From JAKFWI01 sp031399165 (GTDB lineage: Bacteria > Pseudomonadota > Alphaproteobacteria > Caulobacterales > Aquidulcibacteraceae): 64,000 nucleotides of DNA. Below are positions 52,819 through 61,838 of the stretch, piece after piece (position 1 is the first letter of the stretch; each line of letters starts with the position of its first letter). The stretch lies in contig JANNOO010000035.1 in assembly GCA_031399165.1 (NCBI GenBank), forward strand, positions 97,428 through 161,427. Reading direction: 5' to 3'. The notes below the pieces were generated by a model. It ran no database searches. It was not told the origin of the DNA and saw only the letters and a list, made by a program, of their open reading frames with translations. A program made the position numbers and the translations under genes.

Positions 52819-54123
52819 TCACGTTTCTTCGGGCGCCGCTTCCTTCACGATCCGCAGCGCCGTGATCTGATTGCGGGCGCGGCGCAGGATGTGGAAGCGG
52901 TAGCCGTGGAAAGAAAACACCTGGCCCGGCTCGGGAATCGCCTGCGCCTCATGCATGACCAGCCCCGCGACGGTGACGGCCTCTTCGTCCGGCAGATCCC
53001 AATCCATCGCGCGGTTGAGATCGCGGATCGGCGCCCAGCCATCGACATTCACCGAGCCATCCGGCTGCGGCCGCACGCCCTGCACCGCCACGTCATGTTC
53101 GTCGCGAATATCGCCGACGATTTCCTCGAGAATATCTTCCAGCGTCACCAAGCCCATCAAGGCGCCGTATTCGTCCACCACGAATGCGAAATGCTCGCGC
53201 CGGCGGAGGAATTCGGCGAGTTGATCCTCGGCGCTGGTGGTTTGCGGCACAAACCATGGCTCGCGCGCAACCTCGCCGACCTTCACATGATCCAGCCCAT
53301 CTTCGGCCACCGCACGCAAAAGATCGCGCGCATGCAGCACGCCGATGATGTTTTCAGGATCGTCGCGCCAGAGCGGCATGCGCGTATGCGTGCTGGCCAT
53401 GGCCTGCGCGGCGATCTCGCGCGAGGGAAGGTCAGCGTCGATCATCTTCATATTCTTGCGGTGGACCATCACGTCCGCCACCGTAAGCTCGCCGAGATCA
53501 AGCGCGCCGCGCAGCCGGTCTCGCTGCACGCGCTCCACATTGCCTTCTCCGGCATGAAGCTCCACCGCGCCACGGATTTCCTCTGCGGCGGTATAGGCGT
53601 CAGGCGTGGCCTGCGGCGTCGCGCCCAAGAGGATAAGTGTGCGCGAGACGATGAATTGCACCACCGACACGACAGGCGACAGAATCCGCACAAAGAATCG
53701 CGCCGCGGGCGCCACCGCCAGCGCGGTCTTGTCCGGATGAGCGATGGCGTAGGTTTTCGGCAGCACCTCGGCGAAGATCAGCAGGATAATCGTCGTGACC
53801 CCTGTCGCCACGGCCACGCCAAAATCACCTAGCGGCGCCGCAAGGAGCGATGTCGTCACCGCCGCCGCGAGCGTGTTGAGCAGGTTGTTGCCCAATAACA
53901 GAGAGCCGATCGTGCGCTCTCGCGTTTCGAGCAGCGCGATCACACGCTGGGCGCCTTTATCGCCCTCCTTTTCGAGCTGATGCATGCGCGCCCGAGACGC
54001 CGCCGTGAGGCCCGTTTCAGCCGCAGAGAAAAAGCCGGAGATAATGGCCAGCACGATGGCGCTGACTGCCGCAATGCCGATCGCCGTAACGATGACCTGC
54101 CAGTTGCCGAGAAACGCTTCCAT
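52819..54123 (-). CDS. CNNM/CorC-type hemolysin-family transporter (DUF21-CBS-CorC_HlyC)
   Basis: 434 residues. N-terminal DUF21 membrane domain (helices about 10-30, 65-95, 100-125), then a CBS pair (TRMPLWRDDPENIIGVLHARDLLRAV, FAFVVDEYGALMGLVTLEDILEEIVGDI) and the C-terminal CorC_HlyC domain (GWAPIRDLNRAMDWDLPDEEAVTVAGLVMHEAQAIPEPGQ). Family members export Mg2+ or similar. Two bp from aroB on the same strand, so probably read through from aroKB. Confidence 0.92.
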   Translation of the reverse strand: MEAFLGNWQVIVTAIGIAAVSAIVLAIISGFFSAAETGLTAASRARMHQLEKEGDKGAQRVIALLETRERTIGSLLLGNNLLNTLAAAVTTSLLAAPLGDFGVAVATGVTTIILLIFAEVLPKTYAIAHPDKTALAVAPAARFFVRILSPVVSVVQFIVSRTLILLGATPQATPDAYTAAEEIRGAVELHAGEGNVERVQRDRLRGALDLGELTVADVMVHRKNMKMIDADLPSREIAAQAMASTHTRMPLWRDDPENIIGVLHARDLLRAVAEDGLDHVKVGEVAREPWFVPQTTSAEDQLAEFLRRREHFAFVVDEYGALMGLVTLEDILEEIVGDIRDEHDVAVQGVRPQPDGSVNVDGWAPIRDLNRAMDWDLPDEEAVTVAGLVMHEAQAIPEPGQVFSFHGYRFHILRRARNQITALRIVKEAAPEET

Positions 54124-54125
54124 GG

Positions 54126-55247
54126 TCAGACCGCCGCTAGTTCGGCGGTCAGCAGGGTGCGCACCGCTTCGGCGCTGACATCCTTGCTGACGAACGCCTG
54201 CCCGATGCCGCGCGCGAGAATAAAAGTAAGCCGTCCGGCTTCGTTCTTTTTGTCGTACGCCATGGCCGCCAGAAGCGCGCCAGGCTCGTAAGGGCCGCCG
54301 GGCAGCGTGCGCAGATCGAGGCCATAGCCCATGCGCTCAAGATGACCGCGCACACGCACCGCATCCTGACGCGGGCAAAGGCCAAGCTGCGCGGAAAGAT
54401 CAAACGCCAACGCAAGGCCTACCGCCACGGCCTCGCCGTGCAGCAGCGCGCCGTCAAAGCCCGCGCACGCCTCCAGCGCGTGGGCGAAGGTATGGCCGAG
54501 ATTGAGCAACGCGCGCTGGCCGCTCTCGCGTTCGTCAGCGCCGACGATGCGGGCCTTGGCCTGCACCGAGACGGCGACGGCTCGCGCTATGGTGTCGTGC
54601 GCGCCTTCACGGATCGCGGCGCCATAGGCTTCGCACCAGTCGAAAAATGCCGGATCATCGACCAGGCCGTACTTTACGATCTCCGCATAGCCGGCGAGCA
54701 TTTCGCGTTCAGGCAAGGTGCGCAGCACACCGATATCTGCCAGCACAAGACGCGGCTGATAAAACAGACCAATGAGATTCTTGCCGGCGGGCGTGTCGAT
54801 CGCGGTTTTGCCGCCGACGGACGAATCAACCTGCGCCAGCAGCGTCGTCGGGAACTGCACGAAATCCACGCCGCGTTTTACGATGCCGGCGGCAAAGCCC
54901 GCCAAATCGCCGATTACGCCGCCGCCAAAGGCGATGATCAAATCCTTGCGGTCTATCTCCCCGGCGATCAGCTCGTTGCAGACGTGCTCAAGTATGGCGA
55001 ACCGTTTGGTATGCTCGCCCGGCGGCAAAACAATCGCGATGCTGGCTATTCCCGAAGCGTCCAACGATGCGCGCAAGGCGGGCAAGTGCAGCCGCGCGAC
55101 GTTTTCATCGGTGATCACGAATGCGCGCTTGCGCGGCGCCAGCGGCGCAACCAGCGCGCCCGCCTGCGCCAGCGCCTGATCGCCGATCACGACGTCATAG
55201 CTGCGGGCGCCGAGCGGTACGGTAATGATTTGCATGAGCTGGCTCAT
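54126..55247 (-). CDS. aroB: 3-dehydroquinate synthase
   Basis: 373 residues from the ATG at 55247, which overlaps the aroK stop by 4 bp; an ATG at 55235 is a shorter alternative. NAD-binding and catalytic segments are visible: GGGVIGDLAGFAAG, RGVDFVQFPTTLLAQVDSSVGGKTAID, and LLNLGHTFAHALE with metal His residues. It forms dehydroquinate from DAHP, the second shikimate step. Coupled to aroK upstream. Confidence 0.96.
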   Translation of the reverse strand: MSQLMQIITVPLGARSYDVVIGDQALAQAGALVAPLAPRKRAFVITDENVARLHLPALRASLDASGIASIAIVLPPGEHTKRFAILEHVCNELIAGEIDRKDLIIAFGGGVIGDLAGFAAGIVKRGVDFVQFPTTLLAQVDSSVGGKTAIDTPAGKNLIGLFYQPRLVLADIGVLRTLPEREMLAGYAEIVKYGLVDDPAFFDWCEAYGAAIREGAHDTIARAVAVSVQAKARIVGADERESGQRALLNLGHTFAHALEACAGFDGALLHGEAVAVGLALAFDLSAQLGLCPRQDAVRVRGHLERMGYGLDLRTLPGGPYEPGALLAAMAYDKKNEAGRLTFILARGIGQAFVSKDVSAEAVRTLLTAELAAV

Positions 55248-55870
55248 GCCGCGGTTCGGTCCGCGCCGAAATAGGGCTGAAGCGCACGCAGCACTGCTTC
55301 GACTGTAGCGGCGTGCGGGTTGGCGCCTGAATCGACCGTGACGTCGGCCTCGGCATACGTCGCCTGACGCTGCTCAAGCAGCCGCGTGAGCACGCCGCGC
55401 GCGTCGGTCTGCAAAAGCGGCCGGTGGCTTTTTTTCTCGACGCGGCGCAGCAGCACCTCCAGGTCCGCGCGCAGCCATAAGGTGACGGCGCATTCGCGTA
55501 GCAAAGCGCGTGTGTCCTCATTCATGAACGCGCCGCCGCCTGTCGCCAAAACGTGGGGCGGGTTTTTCCGGATCAGGCGGGCGATCACCAGCCGTTCGCC
55601 GCGGCGGAAATCGGCCTCGCCGCGCTCGGCGAAGATTTCAGAGATTGTACGGCCAGCCGCCTGTTCGATCTCGGCGTCGGCGTCGCGAAACGGCAGGCAC
55701 AGCACGTTGGCCAGCCGCCGCCCAATGACGGTTTTGCCCGCCCCCATCATGCCAACGAGGACGATCGAACGATCGACATCCAGGCCGGCGGCCAAGGCGC
55801 GGAGACGCCCCGTCCGGTCCGAGTCATCGGCCGGCGGGCCGTCAGATCCCGAAACCTGGGGGCGGCTCAC
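55244..55870 (-). CDS. aroK: Shikimate kinase
   Basis: 208 residues from a GTG at 55870 with GAGG upstream; upstream in-frame codons lack family similarity. P-loop GMMGAGKTVIGRRLA, the shikimate-binding DADAEIEQAAGRTISEIFAERGEADFRRGE region, and LATGGGAFM are complete. It phosphorylates shikimate. An N-terminal extension of about 30 residues (VSRPQVSGSDG) precedes the core. ATGA overlap with aroB shows coupling. Confidence 0.95.
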   Translation of the reverse strand: MSRPQVSGSDGPPADDSDRTGRLRALAAGLDVDRSIVLVGMMGAGKTVIGRRLANVLCLPFRDADAEIEQAAGRTISEIFAERGEADFRRGERLVIARLIRKNPPHVLATGGGAFMNEDTRALLRECAVTLWLRADLEVLLRRVEKKSHRPLLQTDARGVLTRLLEQRQATYAEADVTVDSGANPHAATVEAVLRALQPYFGADRTAA

Positions 55871-55996
55871 AATCCATCCTCTGCCGGGCGCTGCGCAAGA
55901 TGCGCCCCGCCCTATAAACTCGCCGCATTTTGCTGACATTCTTCGCCCATCGCAACAAACCCCGAATCAGGGCATTCGGAAAAGCAGAGGCTTGAT

Positions 55997-56188
55997 GTGT
56001 TTAGACGACGCAGACGCTCCAGCGTGCGCTCGATCAGCCACCGCGCCGATCGCAGGCCCTTGTTTTTGCTTGCCTTCGGAGCAGTTGTCCTCATTGGCGG
56101 GATGGCCTATTTGAACCAGGTCGCCGATGGCATAGATCCCCAAACACGCGAAATTCGAGTGGAGCTGCCTAATGCGCTGGGCAATTAG
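55997..56188 (+). CDS. Small basic single-span membrane protein
   Basis: 63 residues from a GTG start, AGAGG six bases upstream. The N-terminus is Arg-rich (FRRRRRSSVRS), followed by one transmembrane helix (LFLLAFGAVVLIGGMAYL) and a conserved-looking end DPQTREIRVELPNAL. It overlaps by 17 bp the next gene, the first of three in an operon ending in xerD. Unknown function; could be an envelope or division-related small protein. Confidence 0.7.
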   Translation: MFRRRRRSSVRSISHRADRRPLFLLAFGAVVLIGGMAYLNQVADGIDPQTREIRVELPNALGN

Positions 56189-57857
56189 CCTTTCGGTTCT
56201 GGCGTTTTGTTCGGCCGGCGCCGCCTACGCCCAGGCGCCCCAAACGGTGGCGGACGCCGTCGTACCGCCAAAGATGGCGGGGCTGCCAGGCGCAGTGGAG
56301 AGCAGCGAACTTCGCTCTTTCGGCCCCTGGGAAGTCGGCGCACTGGCGCCGGGCGAGTCGCTGCTGCCCAACACGCTCTGGAACAATAGCGACGCCGTCG
56401 CGATCGGCGCATTGCTCGACAAAATCAACGGCGTCTCGTTCGCCTCCCCCGCCGCTAACCGGCTTGCACGCAGCGCCCTGCTGACACCCGCCGCCGCTTC
56501 GCCCGCGGGCAGCGACGCCGCCGCAGCCGAAGCGGCGCGCAAGCGCTTCGCGGCGCTCGGCCGGTATGGCGCCGCCGATGAGATCGTCACCATGGTTTCG
56601 GCTTCGCCCGCCGCCGCCAGCGACAATGCGATCGCGATGTTCGCCGCCCAGTCCGATCTTGCGCGCGGCCGCAATGCCGAAGCCTGCAGGCGCGCGCAAG
56701 CGATCCCCCCCGCGGCAACAGCAACCGCCGCTGCCGACGCATTCTTCCTGCGCATGCGCGCCTTCTGCGCCGCCGCCGCAGGAGACACTGCCGCCGCCGA
56801 ACTTGCGTTTGACGTAGCGCGCACAGCCGGCGTGAACGATCCCTGGCTGTTTAGCGCTCTACTAGCGCTAGCGCCGGACGCAAAAACCAAACCGGCGGCA
56901 AAATACGGCAATTCGCTCGACGCCGCGATTTCGCTTAGCGGCGGATTCAAGCCGGGCCCCAAGCCGCTGGCGGGATCCTCGCTGCTGGCGCAAGGCGCCG
57001 TGGCGCGTTCGCAGAACGCCGATCCGGCGCTGCGCGCCGAGAGCGCGCTTACGGCTTTGCGCGTCAATGCAATCAGCGGCGCTGCTGGGCGCGCGGCGTT
57101 CGCCGCGGGCGCCAATCTGAAAGCGGCCAAGGGCGCGCCGATTCCTGCGGCGGTAGTGGCGGTGAAAACCGCATCCGCAGCGGGAGACAATCCGGCGGCA
57201 AAGACGCTGGCGCTCGAAAGCGCGCTCGCGGGCATGGTGAATTATCCCGATTACGTCGCCGTGGCGCGCGCGCTGGCGCCGGATATAGCGGCGCTGCCGA
57301 AGGACCAGACAACCGCACCCGCAGGCCTGGCGATGGCGCGCGCGATGCTGGCGATTGGCGATTACAAAACCGCTGCCGAATGGCGCAATCTAATCGTGCA
57401 AAGCCAGGCGCCGACCTCCGAAACTGCCCGCAGCGCGCTTGATGCGGCGCTGGTTGCGTCTGGCCAAGGCAATATCGAAACGGCCAAAGTAGTGTTGGAA
57501 CGGCGGATCAATCTGGCGTCCGGGCTCGCGCTCAAACGCGCCTCGCGCGACGTGGCGATCCTCACCGCGCTCGGCGTGCCGCCGCCGGCGCCTTCCGCAG
57601 GGTTCGTCAATTCCAATCCCGTGGTTCCGGCGACGCACAAGGCTGATGCCGCCGCTTTGGCCAAAGCGGTCGAGGCCGCGCAGCGCAAAGCCCAGGGCGA
57701 GACGGCGCTTTACGTGGCGCAGGCGATTGCTCCGGGCGCCGACAAAATTGAAATCGATGCGCTGGTGAGCGCGATCCATGCGCTGCGCAATGCCGGGCTG
57801 ATGGATGCGGCACGCGCCGTGGCGGTCGAGGCGATGATCGCCGGCGGCGTAGCGTGA
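56172..57857 (+). CDS. Secreted Ala-rich helical-repeat protein, unknown function
   Basis: 561 residues. A signal peptide cleaves near AYA-QAP. The remainder is almost pure alpha-helix with TPR-like spacing and very high Ala (e.g. AAELAFDVARTAGVNDPWLFSALLAL). No catalytic motif is seen. It is co-transcribed with xerD (GTGA overlap) and the 63-residue membrane protein, an arrangement I have seen in Caulobacterales, so a role linked to cell division or envelope is possible, though only by association. Confidence 0.75.
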   Translation: MRWAISLSVLAFCSAGAAYAQAPQTVADAVVPPKMAGLPGAVESSELRSFGPWEVGALAPGESLLPNTLWNNSDAVAIGALLDKINGVSFASPAANRLARSALLTPAAASPAGSDAAAAEAARKRFAALGRYGAADEIVTMVSASPAAASDNAIAMFAAQSDLARGRNAEACRRAQAIPPAATATAAADAFFLRMRAFCAAAAGDTAAAELAFDVARTAGVNDPWLFSALLALAPDAKTKPAAKYGNSLDAAISLSGGFKPGPKPLAGSSLLAQGAVARSQNADPALRAESALTALRVNAISGAAGRAAFAAGANLKAAKGAPIPAAVVAVKTASAAGDNPAAKTLALESALAGMVNYPDYVAVARALAPDIAALPKDQTTAPAGLAMARAMLAIGDYKTAAEWRNLIVQSQAPTSETARSALDAALVASGQGNIETAKVVLERRINLASGLALKRASRDVAILTALGVPPPAPSAGFVNSNPVVPATHKADAAALAKAVEAAQRKAQGETALYVAQAIAPGADKIEIDALVSAIHALRNAGLMDAARAVAVEAMIAGGVA

Positions 57858-58786
57858 GCGCCGCCCCGCGCATCGAAGCCTTCCTTGAAATGATGTCCGC
57901 AGAGCGCGGGGCGCGGCCCAACACACTGAACGCCTATGCCCGCGATTTGATCGACGCGGACGCGTTCACATGTAAGCGCGGCAATGCGCTGGACCGGGCA
58001 GGCGCGGAAGATCTGCACGCCTACGCCGCTCAGCTTGGCAAGCGCAAACTGGCCGCGAGCACGACGGCGCGGCGGCTTTCGGCGCTAAGGCAATTCTTCC
58101 GCTTCCTGCTGCTGGAAAAAATGCGCGACGACGACCCGACCGCGCTGCTGGATACACCCAAGCGTGAGCAAACATTGCCGCGCACGCTGGACGGGCCGGA
58201 GATCGAAAAGCTGATCGAGGCGGCCGGCGCGCGCGCCGATACGGCCGGCCTGCGCGACCGGGCGCTGGCGGAATTGCTATATGGCGGCGGCTTTCGCGTT
58301 TCCGAACTGGTCGATCTGCCGCTGAAGGCGGCGCCCAAGCCAGACCAGCGGCACATGATCATTCTTGGCAAGGGCGGCAAGGAACGCCTTGTTGTTCTGG
58401 GCGGCAAAGCGCTGGAGGCGCTCGGCGCTTATCTGGCGGCGCGCGAAAGTTTTCTGCCGAAGGATGAAATCCGGCGCGAGAAAGCCGCGCGCTGGCTGTT
58501 TCCCTCCGCCACCGCCAAGAACGGGCGCATGACGCGCCGGCGCGTGGCGCAAATACTGGAATACGCCGCGCGCGCCGCGGGTATTGATCCGGCGCGGGTA
58601 AGCCCGCACGTTTTGCGCCATGCGTTTGCAACGCACCTGGTGGAAGGCGGCGCCGATCTCAGGACGGTGCAAAAACTGCTTGGACATGCCGACATCGCCA
58701 CGACGCAAATCTACACGCACGTAGCAGACGGCCGGCTGAAAGCGCTGGTGAACAGCGCGCACCCGCTGGCGAAACGACGGCGCTAG
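57854..58786 (+). CDS. xerD: Site-specific tyrosine recombinase XerD
   Basis: 310 residues from a GTG overlapping the previous stop (GTGA). The N-terminal SAM-like core-binding domain is followed by the catalytic domain with Arg in YGGGFRVSELVDL, HVLRHAFATHLVEGGADLRTVQKLLGHADIATTQIYTHV holding His-x-x-Arg, His and the nucleophile Tyr. XerD resolves chromosome dimers at dif with XerC. Confidence 0.94.
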   Translation: MSAAPRIEAFLEMMSAERGARPNTLNAYARDLIDADAFTCKRGNALDRAGAEDLHAYAAQLGKRKLAASTTARRLSALRQFFRFLLLEKMRDDDPTALLDTPKREQTLPRTLDGPEIEKLIEAAGARADTAGLRDRALAELLYGGGFRVSELVDLPLKAAPKPDQRHMIILGKGGKERLVVLGGKALEALGAYLAARESFLPKDEIRREKAARWLFPSATAKNGRMTRRRVAQILEYAARAAGIDPARVSPHVLRHAFATHLVEGGADLRTVQKLLGHADIATTQIYTHVADGRLKALVNSAHPLAKRRR

Positions 58787-58809
58787 ATCCGGATCAACAC
58801 AGCGCGCGT

Positions 58810-59223
58810 CTAGTGATCGAACCCCACGTCGCGCTTGGCGGAGTTCACCATCACGATGGCGCCGGCCATGAAATCGAGAATGCTCATCAGCATGATCAGG
58901 AAGAATTCCGTGGTGCCAAAGCCGGGCACGAGCAGGAACACCACCAGCATGATGATGAACACGCCGACGGAGAGAGAAAGATCGATCATCGCCTGCGTCG
59001 TCGGGCGGACGGATTTTATGATTTCGACGAACAGGCAGAAGATCGCAAAAATGATGAAGAGGTGGCCGTGGGTGAGCAGCCATTGGCTGCCGCCTGCCAT
59101 GTTGATCGAGAACACGGGCGTGGCGAGATATTGGTTCACCCCCGCCCCGCCGTTCGGCGCAGCAAACACCGCGTAGAACAGCCCCGGCAAGATCAAAAGC
59201 GGAAAGATCGTCAATATGGCCAT
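58810..59223 (-). CDS. Conserved multi-spanning membrane protein
   Basis: 137 residues with four hydrophobic helices (about 4-22, 48-68, 83-100, 105-125). Central HGHLFIIFAIFCLFVEIIKSVRP and the Met-rich LIMLMSILDFMAGAIVMVNSAKRDVG end look conserved. Family not named here. It is the only gene between xerD and the HupE operon on this strand. Confidence 0.75.
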   Translation of the reverse strand: MAILTIFPLLILPGLFYAVFAAPNGGAGVNQYLATPVFSINMAGGSQWLLTHGHLFIIFAIFCLFVEIIKSVRPTTQAMIDLSLSVGVFIIMLVVFLLVPGFGTTEFFLIMLMSILDFMAGAIVMVNSAKRDVGFDH

Positions 59224-59290
59224 GGCGGTGTTCCTCGCGTCCCGACCAGGACGTTAGCATCGTTCTTCCGCCCGGGCACAGGGTGAAACG

Positions 59291-59908
59291 CTATTTCAGC
59301 GGTTCGATGCCGCGATCGTTGCCGTATTGGCCAGGTGGAACGAGATCGTAGAAGCCGGCAAGCTGAATGCGCACCTTAACCTCTTCCAGAGACTGGTTCC
59401 GCAGATTCCAGCCGTGAACGCCGGTGATCGGCGCAGTGAACACGCCCGCGCTCTTTGCGCCCGTGGCTTGCAGATATTCGCGCAGCGCCGGCTTTTGACC
59501 GGGCAGCGGCGGCGTTGCGCCCTCAAAGCCGAAATGGAACTCGGCGGGATTCTTCACCGATGACGTCCACGAATAGACCATTGCATCGCCAGCTTTCAGG
59601 GCGACCTTGTATTCAAGCTCGTCGTTCGGCGGCATCGTGATCTCGATCACGTCTGTGCGGTAGGGCTTATCGAAAAAAGCGATGGTTTTGTCATCACCGG
59701 CGGCTGGCGCGGCGGCGACGGCCTGAGCGCCGAGCTTGTCGAGGCCGGTGAGTTTGCCGAAGCCTGTAGGGTCAATCTTGTATTCCGCAGGCAGAATAAA
59801 GAACACCAGCGCGAGGAGCGCCGCGACCAGCGTGGCGCCGATAACCTTCAGCAGCGCGCTCTTCGATGGCGCGTTGGCGATGCGGCCTTCTTCTTGCTCT
59901 GTGCTCAT
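59291..59908 (-). CDS. Membrane-anchored periplasmic protein in the HupE operon
   Basis: 205 residues from the ATG at 59908 (MSTEQEEGRIANAPSK); upstream open frame is antisense to the HupE gene. One anchor helix at residues 20-42 (LLKVIGATLVAALLALVFF) precedes a periplasmic beta-rich domain (EITMPPNDELEYKVALKAGD, YSWTSSVKNPAEFHFGF). Function unknown. Coupled by ATGA to the HupE-like gene, suggesting a metal-related partner. Confidence 0.75.
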   Translation of the reverse strand: MSTEQEEGRIANAPSKSALLKVIGATLVAALLALVFFILPAEYKIDPTGFGKLTGLDKLGAQAVAAAPAAGDDKTIAFFDKPYRTDVIEITMPPNDELEYKVALKAGDAMVYSWTSSVKNPAEFHFGFEGATPPLPGQKPALREYLQATGAKSAGVFTAPITGVHGWNLRNQSLEEVKVRIQLAGFYDLVPPGQYGNDRGIEPLK

Positions 59909-60642
59909 GCCGCATTTCCCGCCTGCGTAAAATATCCTGCGAGCTGGTAGCCGACCAGCATGAAGCCCGCCGCCATGATCGCGGCATTGGCGTAGAGCGC
60001 CTGTCTCTGGAAGCCGCGCTGGCTGCGCCACCACAGCATCACCACCAGCATCACGCCAAGCGCGAGCAATTGGCCGAGTTCGACGCCGATATTGAACGAG
60101 ATCATGTTCGCCAGCAGACCATCGCGTGATGGGCTCAATTCCTGCAATTTGGTGGCGAGGCCAAAGCCGTGAACCAGACCAAAGCCAAGCACGGCGGCGC
60201 GCGTATCCGGTTGCACGCCAAACCACGTTTTGAACGCGCCGAGATTGTCCAGCGCCTTGTAGACCACCGAAAGGCCGATCACCGCATCAACAAGATAGGC
60301 GTTGACGTGAATGTTGCCGAGCACGCCGGTGAGCAGCGTGATCGAGTGGCCGAGCGAGAACATCGTGACGTAGAGCGCGACGTGGCTCGGCCGATAGAGA
60401 AAGAAGATCACGCCGAGGATGAACAGCAAATGGTCGTAGCCCGTGACCATGTGCTTGGCGCCGAGATAGAGGAACGGGATGAGTTGCGCGCCCGCGCTCT
60501 CGGCGACGAACGCCGCGTCCTTGCCGTGCAAGCCATGGGCGAGCGCCGGGCCAGCGGCGAGCAGCGCGAGGGCGAGCGCTGCAAAAAATCCGGCTCTACG
60601 GTTCAAATCCTTGCCCCACGCGCTTCTTTTCGCGGCCATCAT
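59905..60642 (-). CDS. HupE/UreJ-family membrane protein
   Basis: 245 residues from the ATG at 60642; an upstream TTG at 60687 is possible but weak. The signal is LALLAAGPALAHG. HxxHD-type motifs: GAKHMVTGYDHLLFILGV and LGFGLVHGFGLATKL, as in HupE/UreJ nickel or cobalt permeases. It overlaps the anchor protein by ATGA. Six or seven helices predicted. The metal cannot be inferred. Confidence 0.85.
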   Translation of the reverse strand: MMAAKRSAWGKDLNRRAGFFAALALALLAAGPALAHGLHGKDAAFVAESAGAQLIPFLYLGAKHMVTGYDHLLFILGVIFFLYRPSHVALYVTMFSLGHSITLLTGVLGNIHVNAYLVDAVIGLSVVYKALDNLGAFKTWFGVQPDTRAAVLGFGLVHGFGLATKLQELSPSRDGLLANMISFNIGVELGQLLALGVMLVVMLWWRSQRGFQRQALYANAAIMAAGFMLVGYQLAGYFTQAGNAA

Positions 60643-60683
60643 GGCGCGCGGAGGAGTTAGCACGATTGCAGCGGCGGCGTCGC

Positions 60684-61733
60684 TCAAAAACCGTAGGCGG
60701 CCTTCATCTCGGGATCGCGCGCAGCGACCTGGTTGGCCAGATCGACGATCACTTTCGCCTGCTTCCAGGTCGCGTCGTCCTGCATCTTGCCGTCGATCAT
60801 CGCGACGCCCTGCCCGTCGGGCATGGCGGCGAGGATTTTTTTGGCGAACAGCACTTCTTCGGGATCGGGATTGAACACCTTCTTGGCGATCGCGACCTGG
60901 CTGGGATGCAGGCTCCAGGCGCCGGCGCAGCCCATCAGATACGCGTTACGGAATTGCTGTTCGCAGGCTTCAGGATCGTCGATCGCGCCGAACGGGCCGT
61001 AGAATGATTTGAGGCCATACATCGCGCACGCATCGACCATGCGCGCGACGGTGTAGTGCCAGAGATCCTGCTGCACGCCGGCGCGCGCGCCGCCGTCAGC
61101 ACGACGGTCCTCGATCACGCGATAGCCCGGATGGCCGCCGCCGACGCGGGTGGTTTTCATCTTGCGCGAGGCAGCGAGATCGGCCGGGCCGAGCGATATG
61201 CCATGCATGCGCGCAGACGCGCCGCAAATGGCTTCGACATTCGCCACGCCCTCGGCGGTTTCGAGGATCGCGTGCAGCAGGATCGGCTTTTTGATCGCGT
61301 GTTTGGCCTCAAGCAGTGCGAGCAATTGATCCATGTAGTGAATATCCCACGGCCCTTCGACCTTGGGGACCATGATCACGTCGAGCTTCTGGCCGGCGCC
61401 GGCGACGATTTCGGTGACATCGTCCAGATGCCAGGGCGAGTTGAGGCAATTGATCCGCGTCCACAGGCCGACGCCGAGCGCGGCAAAATCAGTCTTGTGC
61501 GCCATCTCGATGAAACCCGCGCGCGCCGCCTCCTTCGCGTCGGCGGGGATCGCGTCTTCCAGATTGCCGAGGATCACGTCGACCGTGGGCGCGATCTCCG
61601 GAATTTTGGCGCGGACCTTGTCCAGATGCGGCGGCACGAAATGGATCATGCGCTCCAGCCGCACCGGCGGATCGTGGAACGGCGCGGGCGCGCCGATGGC
61701 CAGCGGCTTGAAGAAAGAGCGCGGCGTTTTCAT
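60684..61733 (-). CDS. CitE/HpcH-HpaI-type aldolase, malyl-CoA lyase-like
   Basis: 349 residues from the ATG at 61733. Signature blocks: RLERMIHFVPPHLDKVRAKIPEIAPTVDVILGNLEDAIP, WTRINCLNSPWHLDDV, VPKVEGPWDIHYMDQL, and LLHAILETAEGVANVEAI with metal-binding Glu. The combination is closest to L-malyl-CoA/beta-methylmalyl-CoA lyase (Mcl). It would split malyl-CoA to acetyl-CoA and glyoxylate. Divergent from accA; the HupE-type gene follows with its own ATG. Confidence 0.88.
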   Translation of the reverse strand: MKTPRSFFKPLAIGAPAPFHDPPVRLERMIHFVPPHLDKVRAKIPEIAPTVDVILGNLEDAIPADAKEAARAGFIEMAHKTDFAALGVGLWTRINCLNSPWHLDDVTEIVAGAGQKLDVIMVPKVEGPWDIHYMDQLLALLEAKHAIKKPILLHAILETAEGVANVEAICGASARMHGISLGPADLAASRKMKTTRVGGGHPGYRVIEDRRADGGARAGVQQDLWHYTVARMVDACAMYGLKSFYGPFGAIDDPEACEQQFRNAYLMGCAGAWSLHPSQVAIAKKVFNPDPEEVLFAKKILAAMPDGQGVAMIDGKMQDDATWKQAKVIVDLANQVAARDPEMKAAYGF

Positions 61734-61838
61734 TGTGTTCACCCCAGCAGGCCCATCGGCGTTAACCGGGCCCGTTAAGGGGCGCAAGGGGCGCCGCGAA
61801 CGGGGTGTGAAGCCTTGCCCAACGCCCCCGGTTTGGTC

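Noticed and set aside
54342..55274. 310-codon plus-strand frame opposite aroB
   Set aside because: It mirrors the aroB codons (Arg/Ala/Gln-rich), with no motif; aroB is certain.
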